Assembly (NCBI RefSeq): GCF_027988105.1
Contig: NZ_JAQJZJ010000011.1
Span: forward strand, 114,456 to 178,455
Length of the DNA stretch: 64,000 nucleotides
Reading direction: 5' to 3'
From: Pseudomonas aestuarii
Lineage (GTDB): Bacteria; Pseudomonadota; Gammaproteobacteria; Pseudomonadales; Pseudomonadaceae
Shown here: piece by piece, positions 44,218 through 53,444 of the stretch
Layout: every line of letters starts with the position of its first letter
Numbering within the stretch: position 1 is the first letter of the stretch
Made by a program: the position numbers and the translations under genes
Notes under the pieces: model-generated
What the model saw: only the letters and a program-made list of their open reading frames with translations
What the model was told of the DNA's origin: nothing
Database searches by the model: none

Positions 44218-44661
44218 ATGTACGTCCGCCTGTTCGCTGCGATCTGGCTGCTTTTCTGCGCCGTGCTCGCCGTCATTGCCTGGGGTTTCCAGGCGCCCTT
44301 CGCCTACGACCCGGTCGGCCCCCGCGCCTACCCGCTGCTGCTGCTGGCCTTGATGGCCGCCGGTTCGCTGTGGCTGCTGATCAAACCCGGCGTACTCGAG
44401 CAGAAGCTGGACACTTCCAGCGCCTTGCGCTCGGTACTGTGCATGCTGACGCTACTGGCCTACGCCCTGCTGTTCGAACCCCTGGGGTTCGTCATCAGCA
44501 CCGCACTGTGCACCTTCGCCCTCGGCCTGCTGTTCACCGGCCGCCTGCTGCCCTGCGCCATCAGCGGTGTGCTGATGGGCGCGCTGCTCTACGGTTTATT
44601 CGATTACCTGCTGGACGTGCCGCTGCCGCTGGGCCTGTTCGAAGCCTTTGTGGAGAACTGA
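44218..44661 (+). CDS. tctB: TctB small membrane subunit of tricarboxylate transporter
   Basis: 147 residues with four hydrophobic segments (about 5-24, 40-58, 75-93, 100-130), the usual TctB topology. The sequence PFAYDPVGPRAYPLLLL near the start is typical of the family. It pairs with TctA in the inner membrane. It ends 2 bases before the tctA start. Confidence 0.9.
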   Translation: MYVRLFAAIWLLFCAVLAVIAWGFQAPFAYDPVGPRAYPLLLLALMAAGSLWLLIKPGVLEQKLDTSSALRSVLCMLTLLAYALLFEPLGFVISTALCTFALGLLFTGRLLPCAISGVLMGALLYGLFDYLLDVPLPLGLFEAFVEN

Positions 44662-44663
44662 AC

Positions 44664-46172
44664 ATGGAAACGCTGAATTTCTTGATGCAGGGCTTCGAGG
44701 TCGCCAGCCGACCGGAAAACCTGATGGTGGCGCTGTTCGGCGCCTTCGTTGGCACCATCGTCGGCCTGTTGCCGGGCCTGGGCCCGATCAACGGCGTAGC
44801 CCTGCTGCTGCCGCTGGCCTTCGCCCTCGGCCTGCCGCCGGAAACCGCCCTGATCCTGCTGGCCGCCGTGTACCTGGGCTGCGAATACGGCGGACGTATC
44901 TCGGCCATCCTGCTCAACGTGCCGGGTGATGCGGCGGCGGTGATGACCACCCTCGACGGCTACCCGCTGGCGCGCCAGGGCAAGGCCGGCATCGCCCTGT
45001 CGCTGTCGGCGGTCAGTTCCTTTGTCGGCAGCATCATCGCCACCTGCGGCGTGGTGCTGTTCGCCCCGTTGCTGGCGAAATGGGCGGTGGCCTTTGGCCC
45101 GGCCGAATATTTCGTGCTGATGATCTTCGCCATCGCCTGCCTCGGCGGCATGGTCGGCGACAAACCGGTGAAGACCCTGATGGCGGCACTGATCGGCCTG
45201 GCCCTGGCCACGGTCGGGGTGGATTCGACCACCGGGGTGTACCGCTTCACCTTCGGCAGCGTCAGCCTGTCCGACGGCATCCAGTTCGTCATCGTGGTGA
45301 TCGGCTTCTTCAGCGTCAGCGAAGTGCTGCTGATGCTGGAAAAAACCCACAGTGGGCAAAAGGCGGTGAAGACCAGCGGCCGTCTGCTGTTCAACTTCAA
45401 GGAGTTCTGCTTCACCTTCTGGACCATGGTGCGCAGCTCGATTGCCGGCTTTGTCATCGGTGTGCTGCCGGGCGCCGGCGCGACCATCGCCAGCGCCATG
45501 ACCTACATGAGCGAGAAGCGCATGGCCGGTGCCAGCGGCACATTCGGCGAAGGCGACCTGCGCGGCCTGGCCGCCCCGGAAGCGGCGAACAACGCCTCGG
45601 CCTGCGGTTCGCTGATCCCCATGCTGACCCTCGGCGTGCCGGGTTCGGGCACCACTGCGGTGATGATCGGCGCCCTGACCCTGTACAACATCACACCCGG
45701 CCCGCTGTTGTTCGAGCAGCAACCGGACGTGGTGTGGGGCCTGATCGCCTCGCTGTTCATCTGCAACGTGCTCCTGCTGGTGATGAACATCCCGCTGGTC
45801 GGCTTGTTCGCGCGCATGCTCAGCGTACCCAACTGGGTGCTGGTGCCGGCGATCACCGCGATCAGCATGGTCGGGGTCTATGCGGTGCACAGCACCACCT
45901 TCGACCTGGTGCTGATGATCGGCCTCGGCGTGTTCGGCTACATTTTGCGCAAACTGGACTTCCCGCTGTCGTCACTGATCCTCGGATTCGTCCTCGGTGA
46001 ACTGATGGAAGACAACCTGCGGCGCGCCCTGTCGATCTCGGCCGGCGACCTCAACATCCTCTGGAGCAGCCCGATCAGCCTGTGCCTGTGGGCGCTCACT
46101 GCGCTGATGCTGGGAATGCCCGCCCTGCGCTGGTGGCGTGCACGGCGCGTCTCTCAGCTCGCCAATGCTTGA
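44664..46172 (+). CDS. tctA: TctA large membrane subunit of tricarboxylate transporter
   Basis: 502 residues and about 11-12 membrane spans. Family-typical motifs are GTIVGLLPGLGPINGVALLL, YLGCEYGGRISAILLNVPGD, GVLPGAGATIASAMTY, then TLGVPGSGTTAVMIGAL. It forms the sodium- or proton-driven channel for tricarboxylates fed by TctC. The ATG at 44664 follows the tctB stop; earlier in-frame starts lie inside tctB. Confidence 0.95.
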   Translation: METLNFLMQGFEVASRPENLMVALFGAFVGTIVGLLPGLGPINGVALLLPLAFALGLPPETALILLAAVYLGCEYGGRISAILLNVPGDAAAVMTTLDGYPLARQGKAGIALSLSAVSSFVGSIIATCGVVLFAPLLAKWAVAFGPAEYFVLMIFAIACLGGMVGDKPVKTLMAALIGLALATVGVDSTTGVYRFTFGSVSLSDGIQFVIVVIGFFSVSEVLLMLEKTHSGQKAVKTSGRLLFNFKEFCFTFWTMVRSSIAGFVIGVLPGAGATIASAMTYMSEKRMAGASGTFGEGDLRGLAAPEAANNASACGSLIPMLTLGVPGSGTTAVMIGALTLYNITPGPLLFEQQPDVVWGLIASLFICNVLLLVMNIPLVGLFARMLSVPNWVLVPAITAISMVGVYAVHSTTFDLVLMIGLGVFGYILRKLDFPLSSLILGFVLGELMEDNLRRALSISAGDLNILWSSPISLCLWALTALMLGMPALRWWRARRVSQLANA

Positions 46173-47196
46173 TCTCTGCGCCCTGGCTCAGTGGCGACGC
46201 TACTGGGCCACCCCGCTGATCGGCCTGATCGGCGGCTACCTGGCCAGCCTGATCGGCTGGCCTTTGCCGTGGATCATCGGCTCGCTGCTGGCGGTCATCG
46301 CGGCACGCTGCAGCGGCTGGCTGGTCACGGAACTACCCGGCGGCCGACAAACCGGACAATGGCTGGTGGCCAGCGCCATCGGCCTGCACTTCACCGGCGA
46401 GGTGATGGGCGAGTTGCTCGGTCATTTCGGCGTAGTCCTGGTTGGCGCCCTGACGACCCTGATGCTCAGCCTGATAGGTATCGCGCTGTTGCGCCGTGCC
46501 GGGGTCGACCCGGCCACCGCCTTCTTTTCCAGCATGCCGGGCGGTGCCAGCGAAATGGTCAACCTGGCGCAACGCCACGACGCCCAGGTCGCCCGCGTTG
46601 CGGCGGCGCACAGCCTGCGCCTGTTGCTGGTGGTGCTGCTGGTTCCGGCAATCTTCACCTGGAGCCTGCCTCCCATCGAAGCGCCGGCGGCGGCGACGGT
46701 GAGCGGGCCCTGGCTGGCCGCCCTGTTACCCGCTGGCGCGCTGCTGGCCCTGCTGTGGAAAAGGCTCAAGCAACCCAACCCCTGGATGCTCGGGCCGCTG
46801 ACGGTGTGCGCCGTCGCCAGCGTCGGCTTCGACCTGCACATCGGCTTGCCTGACGGTCTCGGCCAGGCCGGCCAGTGGCTGATCGGCTGCGCCCTGGGCT
46901 GCCACTTCGACCGCGCCTTCTTTCGCAGCGCACCGGGCTTTCTCGCGCGCATTCTGCTGTTCAGCCTGCTCGCCATGCTCAGCGCCGCGCTGCTGGCCAA
47001 AGGCCTCGGCTGGCTGGCCGGCGAAGACCAGAGTTCGCTGATGCTGGGTATGATGCCCGGCGGCATCACCGAACTGTGCCTGACCGCCGAGGCCCTGCAG
47101 CTGTCGGTGGCACTGGTCACCGCGCTGCAGGTGCTGCGCCTGTTTCTGGTGATGTTCCTGGCCGAGCCGCTGTTCAGGCTGTGGCAGCGCAGCTAG
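46165..47196 (+). CDS. AbrB-family inner membrane protein
   Basis: 343 residues with about 10 hydrophobic spans in two homologous halves, each with a glycine/proline-rich repeat (SLIGWPLPWIIGSLL and FSSMPGGASEMVNLA; later MLGMMPGGITELCLTAEAL). This is the AbrB/TIGR03082 family, often mislabelled 'ammonia monooxygenase' or 'transcriptional regulator'. It is a putative transporter of unknown substrate. Its ATG overlaps the tctA stop by 8 bases, so it probably belongs to the tricarboxylate operon. Confidence 0.85.
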   Translation: MLDLCALAQWRRYWATPLIGLIGGYLASLIGWPLPWIIGSLLAVIAARCSGWLVTELPGGRQTGQWLVASAIGLHFTGEVMGELLGHFGVVLVGALTTLMLSLIGIALLRRAGVDPATAFFSSMPGGASEMVNLAQRHDAQVARVAAAHSLRLLLVVLLVPAIFTWSLPPIEAPAAATVSGPWLAALLPAGALLALLWKRLKQPNPWMLGPLTVCAVASVGFDLHIGLPDGLGQAGQWLIGCALGCHFDRAFFRSAPGFLARILLFSLLAMLSAALLAKGLGWLAGEDQSSLMLGMMPGGITELCLTAEALQLSVALVTALQVLRLFLVMFLAEPLFRLWQRS

Positions 47197-47224
47197 CAGC
47201 CCTATGTAGATTTCGACCACGTTT

Positions 47225-47250
47225 AGCCCGCCTTGTGCGGGCTCTTTTTT
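47225..47250 (+). terminator. intrinsic terminator of the tct operon
   Basis: AGCCCGC / GCGGGCT with a 5-base loop, followed by C and six T residues, 28 bases after the AbrB-family stop codon. Confidence 0.9.
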
Positions 47251-47335
47251 GCTGCGCAATCCCGTGCGCGCCCGCGCCATCCTCTGCCCTGATCTAACCT
47301 GCAACTGAGCACCCGAACTCGATGAGGCGACCCCG

Positions 47336-48217
47336 ATGATCCTGCTGCGGCGGCAACGGCTGAGCGGCATGGCCCTGCTGCTGGTCGCAAGCCTGCTGCT
47401 TGCGTCCTGCAGCCGCGTCAGCCTGGTCTACCGCAACCTCGACTGGCTGATCCCCTGGCGCCTGAACGACTACCTGCACCTGAACCGCGAACAGAAAGCC
47501 TGGCTCAAACCGCGCCTGCAGGCGCACCTTGCCTGGCACTGCAGCAGCGAGCTGGCGCGCTACCTCGACTGGCTGCAACGCCTCGACGCTTTGCTGCAGC
47601 AGCCACGGCCGGATGCCAGCCTACTGGACCTGCAGCTGAGGGAAGTCGACGAAGCGCTCAAGCGGGTCGCCGTGCAGATCACCCCGACCGCCATCGAGTT
47701 GCTGCGGATGTTCAGCGACCGGCAGGTGGCCGAACTCTTTGCGGCCATCGACGAAGACAACCGCGAGTTGTACGAGGAGTACCTCGAGCCGCCGCTGCGG
47801 GTACAGATCGCCGACCGCGCCGAGCGCATGGAGGAGCGCCTGCGCCCCTGGCTGGGCTCCCTGACTCTGCGACAGCGGGCGCGCATAAGTCAGTGGGCAG
47901 CAGCCATGGGCGGGCAGAACCGCCTGTGGCTGGACAACCGCATGCGCTGGCAGGAGGCGTTGTTCGAGGCCATCCGGGGCCGGCACGACGCGGCCTTCGC
48001 CGGCTTGCTGAGCGACCTGCTGCAGCTGCGCGAAAGCTACTTCAACGCCGAGTTCCGCGCCGCCTACCCGCGCAACCGCCGAGCTCTGGCCGAGCTGTTC
48101 CGCGACCTGCTGACCAGCGCCGATGACCACCAGCGCATGCGCCTGCGCCGTCGGTTGCACGACTTGCAGCGCGACCTCGCCGAGCAGGTGTGCGCCGCCC
48201 CGCTGACCGCCGACTGA
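47336..48217 (+). CDS. DUF6279 family lipoprotein
   Basis: 293 residues. A lipoprotein signal ends LLLASC (cysteine about residue 25). It is followed by SRVSLVYRNLDWLIPWRLND, a string typical of this all-helical family, and long charged helices (YLEPPLRVQIADRAERMEER). Function unknown. It is alone between a terminator and a bidirectional hairpin, so it is its own transcription unit. Confidence 0.8.
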   Translation: MILLRRQRLSGMALLLVASLLLASCSRVSLVYRNLDWLIPWRLNDYLHLNREQKAWLKPRLQAHLAWHCSSELARYLDWLQRLDALLQQPRPDASLLDLQLREVDEALKRVAVQITPTAIELLRMFSDRQVAELFAAIDEDNRELYEEYLEPPLRVQIADRAERMEERLRPWLGSLTLRQRARISQWAAAMGGQNRLWLDNRMRWQEALFEAIRGRHDAAFAGLLSDLLQLRESYFNAEFRAAYPRNRRALAELFRDLLTSADDHQRMRLRRRLHDLQRDLAEQVCAAPLTAD

Positions 48218-48226
48218 GGCGAGTCG

Positions 48227-48275
48227 CTAGGAGCCTGTCCGCAGTAGCACAGCGTTAAGTCCGACAGGCTCCTAG
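48227..48275. terminator. bidirectional hairpin between the DUF6279 gene and ung
   Basis: CTAGGAGCCTGTC and GACAGGCTCCTAG are perfect 13-base inverted copies separated by 23 bases. The ung stop codon (minus strand, 48272-48274) lies inside the right arm. No T-run follows on either side. Confidence 0.6.
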
Positions 48276-48964
48276 AGTGGCGGCAGGCGCCAGTCGATAG
48301 GCGTCATGCCGTGCTGCACCAGGAACTTGTTGCAGCGGCTGAAGTGACCGTTGCCGATAAAGCCGCGATGGGCCGACAGCGGTGAGGGATGGGGCGAACA
48401 CAGCACCAGGTGTTTGCTCGGGTCGATCAGGCGCGCCTTGCTCTGCGCATGCTTGCCCCACAACAGGAAAACCAGGTGCGGACAGTGACCGCTGACCACC
48501 TCGATCACCCGGTCGGTAAACACCCCCCAGCCCTTGTCCGCATGGGAGCCGGCGATGCCGCGCTCGACCGTCAGCGAGGTATTGAGCAACAGCACGCCCT
48601 GATCGGCCCAATGTTGCAAGCAGCCATGGGCGGCGATGTCGATATTCAGATCGCGCTTCAATTCCTTGTAGATATTGAGCAACGACGGCGGCGTGGCCAC
48701 CCCCGGCTGCACCGAGAAGCACAGGCCATGGGCCTGCTCCGGACCGTGATAGGGGTCCTGGCCGATGATCACCACCTTGACCCGCTCCAGCGGGGTGGAG
48801 TTGAGCGCATTGAAGATCAGCGCACCCGGCGGATAGACCTCCTTGCCCGCGGATTTCTCCTGGCGCAGGAAGTCGGCCAGCTCCTGCATATAGGGCTTGG
48901 CGAACTCCTCGCGCAGCGCCTGTTTCCAGCCCGCTTCGAGCTTGATGTTATCGGCGGAGGTCAT
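48272..48964 (-). CDS. ung: uracil-DNA glycosylase
   Basis: 230 residues. The family-1 motifs are complete: the catalytic-water loop VVIIGQDPYHG (D70), the uracil pocket region LLLNTSLTVE, and the DNA-clamping loop HPSPLSAHRGFIGNGHF. It removes uracil from DNA in base-excision repair. It is convergent with the DUF6279 gene and divergent from the thioesterase. Confidence 0.97.
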   Translation of the reverse strand: MTSADNIKLEAGWKQALREEFAKPYMQELADFLRQEKSAGKEVYPPGALIFNALNSTPLERVKVVIIGQDPYHGPEQAHGLCFSVQPGVATPPSLLNIYKELKRDLNIDIAAHGCLQHWADQGVLLLNTSLTVERGIAGSHADKGWGVFTDRVIEVVSGHCPHLVFLLWGKHAQSKARLIDPSKHLVLCSPHPSPLSAHRGFIGNGHFSRCNKFLVQHGMTPIDWRLPPL

Positions 48965-49126
48965 GCCTGGTTCCCGAGTCGACGAATTGAAGACGGCACG
49001 CTAGAGAAGCCTCACAGGCAAGTCAAGGCGCAGACGAATAGCCCCTCATCATCCACCTGGATGCAGATGGCGACAGCTCGGCAGGCAGTCGAGACTGGAC
49101 CAACCAACCCCACAGGAGCACCCCAC

Positions 49127-49540
49127 ATGGACAGTCCCGTCGGCATCAGCCGTGAGCGCCTGGAGCAGGCCCTGGAACACTCTGCCTTTGCCAAGTTGCT
49201 CGGCGCCGAACTGCTGGACTTCGCCCCCGGCAAGGTCAGCCTGCAGCTGCACAGTCGCCCGGAGCTCAACCAGCACCACGGTTACACCCACGGCGCGGTG
49301 GTCGGTTTCATGATCGACAGCGGTTGCGCCTGGGCTGCCGCCTCGCTGGTGGGTGACGTAGTCACCAGCGAGTACAAGGTCAACCTGCTGGCCCCGGCGA
49401 TTGGCGACCAACTGATCTGCCGCAGCGAGGTGATCAAGGCCGGCAAGCGCCAGGCGGTATGCCGCGCCGACGTGTTTGCCGTCAACCACGGCGAGGAGAA
49501 GATCATCGCCACCGGCCTGGCGACCATCGCCCGGGTATGA
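49127..49540 (+). CDS. PaaI-type hotdog-fold acyl-CoA thioesterase
   Basis: 137 residues from the ATG at 49127 (CAGGAG upstream). A hotdog thioesterase domain carries NQHHGYTHGAVVGFMIDSGC, the His-Gly plus acidic residue arrangement of the PaaI group, and later SEYKVNLLAPA. It hydrolyses an acyl-CoA of unknown type. It converges with the AraC gene; the valine-type cluster begins about 1 kb further right. Confidence 0.85.
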   Translation: MDSPVGISRERLEQALEHSAFAKLLGAELLDFAPGKVSLQLHSRPELNQHHGYTHGAVVGFMIDSGCAWAAASLVGDVVTSEYKVNLLAPAIGDQLICRSEVIKAGKRQAVCRADVFAVNHGEEKIIATGLATIARV

Positions 49541-49572
49541 GGGCCACCGCTCCAACATCCCCCTAACGTCCG

Positions 49573-50454
49573 CTATCCCTGATGCAGCGCCCGGTAATGG
49601 CTGGGCGCCATGCCCACCACCTTGCGGAACAGCCGCGAGAAGTAGTACACGTCCTCATAGCCCAACTGCTCGGCGACCTGGCGGATACTCTGCTGGCCTT
49701 CGTCGAGCAGGCGGCAGGCGTGGGCCATCTTCAGCTGGATGAACTCCTGGATAGGCGCATGGCCGGTCAGCGCGCGGTAGGTCTTGGCGAAGTGAAAACG
49801 CGACAGCTTGAACTGCGCCGCCAGCTGATCGAGGTTGAGCGAACCGTGCAGGTGGGCGCGCATCACCGCCTGCACCGCATCGACGTCGAGCACCCGCCCC
49901 GACTTCAACTTGGCCCGCGCCGGCAGCACCGCCAGGGAGGCCAGCAGCGCCTGCAACTGATGGGCGGCATAGATGAAGTGCGCCAGGTTCAGGCCCTGCT
50001 TGCGCAGCGTGAGCAGGGCATCGAACTCGGCCAGCAGCCGAGGTTGCACGCCGATGCGCCAGATCGGTCCCTTGCCCAGCGGGTGCAGGAACTCCGCCGC
50101 CAACTCACCATCGAAGTGCACCCAGTACAGGGTCCAGGGCTTGCCGGGATCGGCGCCATAGGCATGGGCAATGCCCTTGGGCAACAGCAGCAGATCGCCA
50201 CCGGCGACAGCGATTCGTCCATCCCCGGTTTCCACCCAGCCCTGCCCGGCCCGGCAATAGATCAGCAGGTAATCGTCCGGAAGCGGCCGATTCATCTGGT
50301 GTCCGCGCGCCTCCGGATAGAATCCCAGGGCCAGCGGATAGCAGCCGCAAGCCAGTGGATGACGGCTCAAGAGGCGGCGCAGGCGCGGCGGCGTGATAAA
50401 GCGCACGCCGTTGGCCGGTAATGGCCAGTTCGATGTTTCAACCCGAGCGTTCAT
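49573..50454 (-). CDS. AraC-family regulator, MmsR-like
   Basis: 293 residues. The N-terminal sensor (about 30-170) contains the cupin-like DDYLLIYCRAGQGWVETGDG and DPGKPWTLYWVHFDGELAAE, seen in MmsR-type regulators of branched-chain amino acid breakdown. The C-terminal AraC domain has LNLDQLAAQFKLSRFHFAKT and RQVAEQLGYEDVYYFSRLFR. It is divergent from the aldehyde dehydrogenase gene at 50588 and probably activates that cluster. Confidence 0.85.
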   Translation of the reverse strand: MNARVETSNWPLPANGVRFITPPRLRRLLSRHPLACGCYPLALGFYPEARGHQMNRPLPDDYLLIYCRAGQGWVETGDGRIAVAGGDLLLLPKGIAHAYGADPGKPWTLYWVHFDGELAAEFLHPLGKGPIWRIGVQPRLLAEFDALLTLRKQGLNLAHFIYAAHQLQALLASLAVLPARAKLKSGRVLDVDAVQAVMRAHLHGSLNLDQLAAQFKLSRFHFAKTYRALTGHAPIQEFIQLKMAHACRLLDEGQQSIRQVAEQLGYEDVYYFSRLFRKVVGMAPSHYRALHQG

Positions 50455-50587
50455 TCGCCCTCCTACGGCTCAATGCCAAAATCGTCCATCCGTTGCCCAA
50501 GATCGTCAATCCACAAGCGCGCTTTCCCCGACTATAAAATTAAAAGAAGCACAACCTTGAAGACCTGGATCCAAGGGGGAGTTGACG

Positions 50588-52096
50588 ATGAGCAAGGCAA
50601 TCCCGCAGTTGATCGAAGGGGAATGGCGTGCAAGCCGTACCCGCGAATTCATCGAAGTCACCGACCCGGCGACCCAGGAGGTGCTGGCCCTGGCGCCCAA
50701 GGCCACGGCCGAAGAAATCGAAGCGGCCATCGCCAGTGCCAAGGCGGCGTTTGTCGGCTGGCGCGACGTGCCGGTGTCCGATCGCGCACGACTGATGCTG
50801 CGTTATCAGCACCTGCTCAAGGAACACCACGACGATCTGGCGCAAATACTCGCCAAGGAAACCGGCAAGACCCTGGCCGACGCCAAGGGCGATATCTGGC
50901 GCGGCATCGAGGTGGTCGAACAGGCGGCCAATATCGCCAGCCTGATGATGGGGGAGACCATGGAGAACGTGGCCACGGGCATCGACACCGCCAGCTGGAT
51001 TCAGCCGCTCGGCGTCTGCGTCGGCATCACCCCGTTCAACTTCCCGGCGATGATTCCGCTGTGGATGTTTCCCCTGGCCATCGCTGCCGGCAACTGCTTC
51101 ATCCTCAAGCCTTCCGAACAGGACCCCATGACCCCCAACCGCCTGGCCGAGCTGTTTATCCAGGCCGGTGCGCCCAAGGGCGTGCTGCAGGTGCTACATG
51201 GCGGGCGCGAGGTGGTCGACAGCCTGCTCACTCATCCGGATATCCGCGCCATCTCCTTCGTCGGCTCGGTACCGGTCGGCCAGCACATCTACCGCACCGG
51301 CACCGCCCACCTCAAGCGCGTGCAGGCCTTCGCCGGGGCCAAGAACCACATGGTGATCCTGCCCGACGCCCATAAGCAGCAGGTGCTGAGCAACCTGGTC
51401 GGCGCCAGTTGCGGCGCGGCCGGGCAGCGTTGCATGGCGATCAGCGTGGCGGTATTCGTCGGCGAGTCGAAGCAGTGGATCGACGAACTGCAGGCGCAGA
51501 TGGCCGAGCTGCAACCCGGCTACTGGACCGACGGCCATGCCGCCTTCGGCCCGCTGATCAGCCAGCAGGCCAAGCAGCGCGTGCTGCGCCTGATCGCCGA
51601 GGGCAAGGCGGAAGGCGCCGAATGCCTGCTCGACGGCTCGCACTGCGCGGTCGCAGGCTACCCCGACGGCAACTGGCTGGGCCCGACCCTGTTCCGCGGC
51701 GTCACGCCGAAGATGAGCCTGTACCGCGAGGAAATTTTCGGCCCGGTGCTGGTGTGCATGGAGGTCGACACCCTCGAGCAGGCGATCGAACTGGTCAACG
51801 CCAGCCCCTACGGCAATGGCACCTCGATCTTCACCCGCTCCGGTGGCGCGGCGCGGCATTATCAGCACGCGGTGCAAGTCGGCCAGGTCGGGATCAACGT
51901 GGCGATTCCGGTGCCGCTGCCGTTCTTCTCCTTCACCGGCTGGAAAGGCTCGTTCTACGGCGACCTGCACGCCTACGGCAAACAGGCCGTGCGTTTCTAT
52001 AGCGAGACCAAGACCGTCACCAGCCGCTGGTTCGAGGAAGACGCCGTGGCCACCGGGGCGCCGGCCGGGGCGAACATGACCATTCACTTGAAATGA
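50588..52096 (+). CDS. mmsA: CoA-acylating (methylmalonate-semialdehyde) dehydrogenase
   Basis: 502 residues from the ATG at 50588 (GGGGAG upstream). The NAD-binding stretch GVCVGITPFNFPAMIPLWMF and the catalytic cysteine in GQRCMAIS (C282) match MmsA. The family lacks the usual catalytic glutamate, and here the equivalent region reads VQAFAGAKNHMVI, in agreement. It converts methylmalonate semialdehyde to propionyl-CoA. The gene heads a catabolic run with an MmsR-like regulator divergent from it. A second mmsA may exist elsewhere in the genome. Confidence 0.9.
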   Translation: MSKAIPQLIEGEWRASRTREFIEVTDPATQEVLALAPKATAEEIEAAIASAKAAFVGWRDVPVSDRARLMLRYQHLLKEHHDDLAQILAKETGKTLADAKGDIWRGIEVVEQAANIASLMMGETMENVATGIDTASWIQPLGVCVGITPFNFPAMIPLWMFPLAIAAGNCFILKPSEQDPMTPNRLAELFIQAGAPKGVLQVLHGGREVVDSLLTHPDIRAISFVGSVPVGQHIYRTGTAHLKRVQAFAGAKNHMVILPDAHKQQVLSNLVGASCGAAGQRCMAISVAVFVGESKQWIDELQAQMAELQPGYWTDGHAAFGPLISQQAKQRVLRLIAEGKAEGAECLLDGSHCAVAGYPDGNWLGPTLFRGVTPKMSLYREEIFGPVLVCMEVDTLEQAIELVNASPYGNGTSIFTRSGGAARHYQHAVQVGQVGINVAIPVPLPFFSFTGWKGSFYGDLHAYGKQAVRFYSETKTVTSRWFEEDAVATGAPAGANMTIHLK

Positions 52097-52190
52097 GAAC
52101 GGCGTAGGGTCTGTTAGACCAATAGACGATCACGCAGTCCAGCCGAGCGGGGTAAAAAGTTCTCCGAAAACAATAACAAGGGGAATTGCC

Positions 52191-53438
52191 ATGCAACGAC
52201 TGACTGCCACACTGGCCCTGTGGGCTGGATTAACCGCCTGCGCGCAGGCTGCCGAGCCGATCACCCTCGGTCTCAATTACCCGCGCACCGGCCCCTATAA
52301 GGAAGAAGGATTGGCCCAGATGCGCGGCGCCTTGCTGGCCATCGACGAACTCAACGCCCAGGGCGGAGTGCTCGGTCGCTCGTTGCGCCTGTCCAGCCGT
52401 GATAGCGCCTCGCGCCCGGAGAAAGCCGTGCGCAATGTCGACAAGCTGGCCCGCGAAGGCGCGGCCATGCTGTTCGGCGGTTCCTCCAGCGCGGTGGCGA
52501 TCGCTGCCGGCCAGCGCGCCGCCACCCATGGCCTGCTGTATTTCGGCACCCTCACCTACTCCAACGACACCACCGGCAAAAATGCGCACCGCTATATGTT
52601 CCGCGAGTGCAACAACGCCTGGATGAGCGCCCGGGTGCTCGGCCAGTACCTGAACCAGCACCTGCCGGAACAACGCTATTTCTACGTGACCGCCGACTAC
52701 ACCTGGGGCCACACCACCGAAGACTCGCTACGCCAGACCACCGGCAGCGCAGATACCGGCAAACATCCCGGACTCAAGGTGCCCTTCCCCGGCGCGCGCC
52801 TGGCCGATTACCAGGATGTGCTGAGCCAGGCCGCGGCGAGCAACGCCCAGGTACTGGCCCTGGTGCTGTTCGGCGAAGACCTGGTGCGGGCCATGCGCAT
52901 CGCCAAGGATCTGGGCTTGACCGAGCGCATGCAGATAGTCGCGCCCAACCTGACCCAGAGCATCATCGAGCAAGCCGGCCCCGGCCTGATGGAAGGGGTA
53001 CTCGGCACCGAGCCCTGGACCTGGCGCGTGCCTAAACTGGAGCAATCAGCCCAGGGCGAAGCCTTCGTCAACGCCTTCAGCCAGCGCTATGCGATGTACC
53101 CGTCCAGCTCGGCTGCATCGGCCTACAGCATCGTCTATCAGTGGGCCGACGCCGCCCGCCGGGCCAAGAGCCTGGACAGCGAGGCCTTGATCAAGGCGCT
53201 GGAAGGTCACCGTTACCAGCTACTCAAGGGCCCGCAAGAATGGCGCGCCTTCGATCACCAGAACTTGCAGACGGTGTATGCCGTCAAAGTGAAGGCCCGC
53301 GCCGACGTGCTCAAGGATCCGCTGAAACAGGATTACTTTGACATCGTCGACCGGCTCGACGCCAACCAGGCCGCGCCCAGTCTCGCCGAATGGCAGGCGC
53401 AAAGACGCGCCGCCGGGCAACCCCTGACCCTGCAATGA
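52191..53438 (+). CDS. branched-chain amino acid-type ABC substrate-binding protein
   Basis: 415 residues. A signal peptide (ACAQA) is followed by a type I periplasmic binding fold: ITLGLNYPRTGPYKEEGLAQ, then LAIDELNAQGGVLGR, AMLFGGSSSAVAIAAGQRAA and YVTADYTWGHTTEDSL. This is the LivJ/amide-binding family. No permease or ATPase genes adjoin it, so it either uses a distant transporter or feeds a sensor. It sits between mmsA and the acyl-CoA dehydrogenase, 6 bases before the latter. Confidence 0.85.
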   Translation: MQRLTATLALWAGLTACAQAAEPITLGLNYPRTGPYKEEGLAQMRGALLAIDELNAQGGVLGRSLRLSSRDSASRPEKAVRNVDKLAREGAAMLFGGSSSAVAIAAGQRAATHGLLYFGTLTYSNDTTGKNAHRYMFRECNNAWMSARVLGQYLNQHLPEQRYFYVTADYTWGHTTEDSLRQTTGSADTGKHPGLKVPFPGARLADYQDVLSQAAASNAQVLALVLFGEDLVRAMRIAKDLGLTERMQIVAPNLTQSIIEQAGPGLMEGVLGTEPWTWRVPKLEQSAQGEAFVNAFSQRYAMYPSSSAASAYSIVYQWADAARRAKSLDSEALIKALEGHRYQLLKGPQEWRAFDHQNLQTVYAVKVKARADVLKDPLKQDYFDIVDRLDANQAAPSLAEWQAQRRAAGQPLTLQ

Positions 53439-53444
53439 GGACTT

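Noticed and set aside
44604..45890. 428-residue minus-strand open frame opposite tctA
   Set aside because: Histidine- and glutamine-rich antisense of the membrane-protein codons; no start signal or motif.
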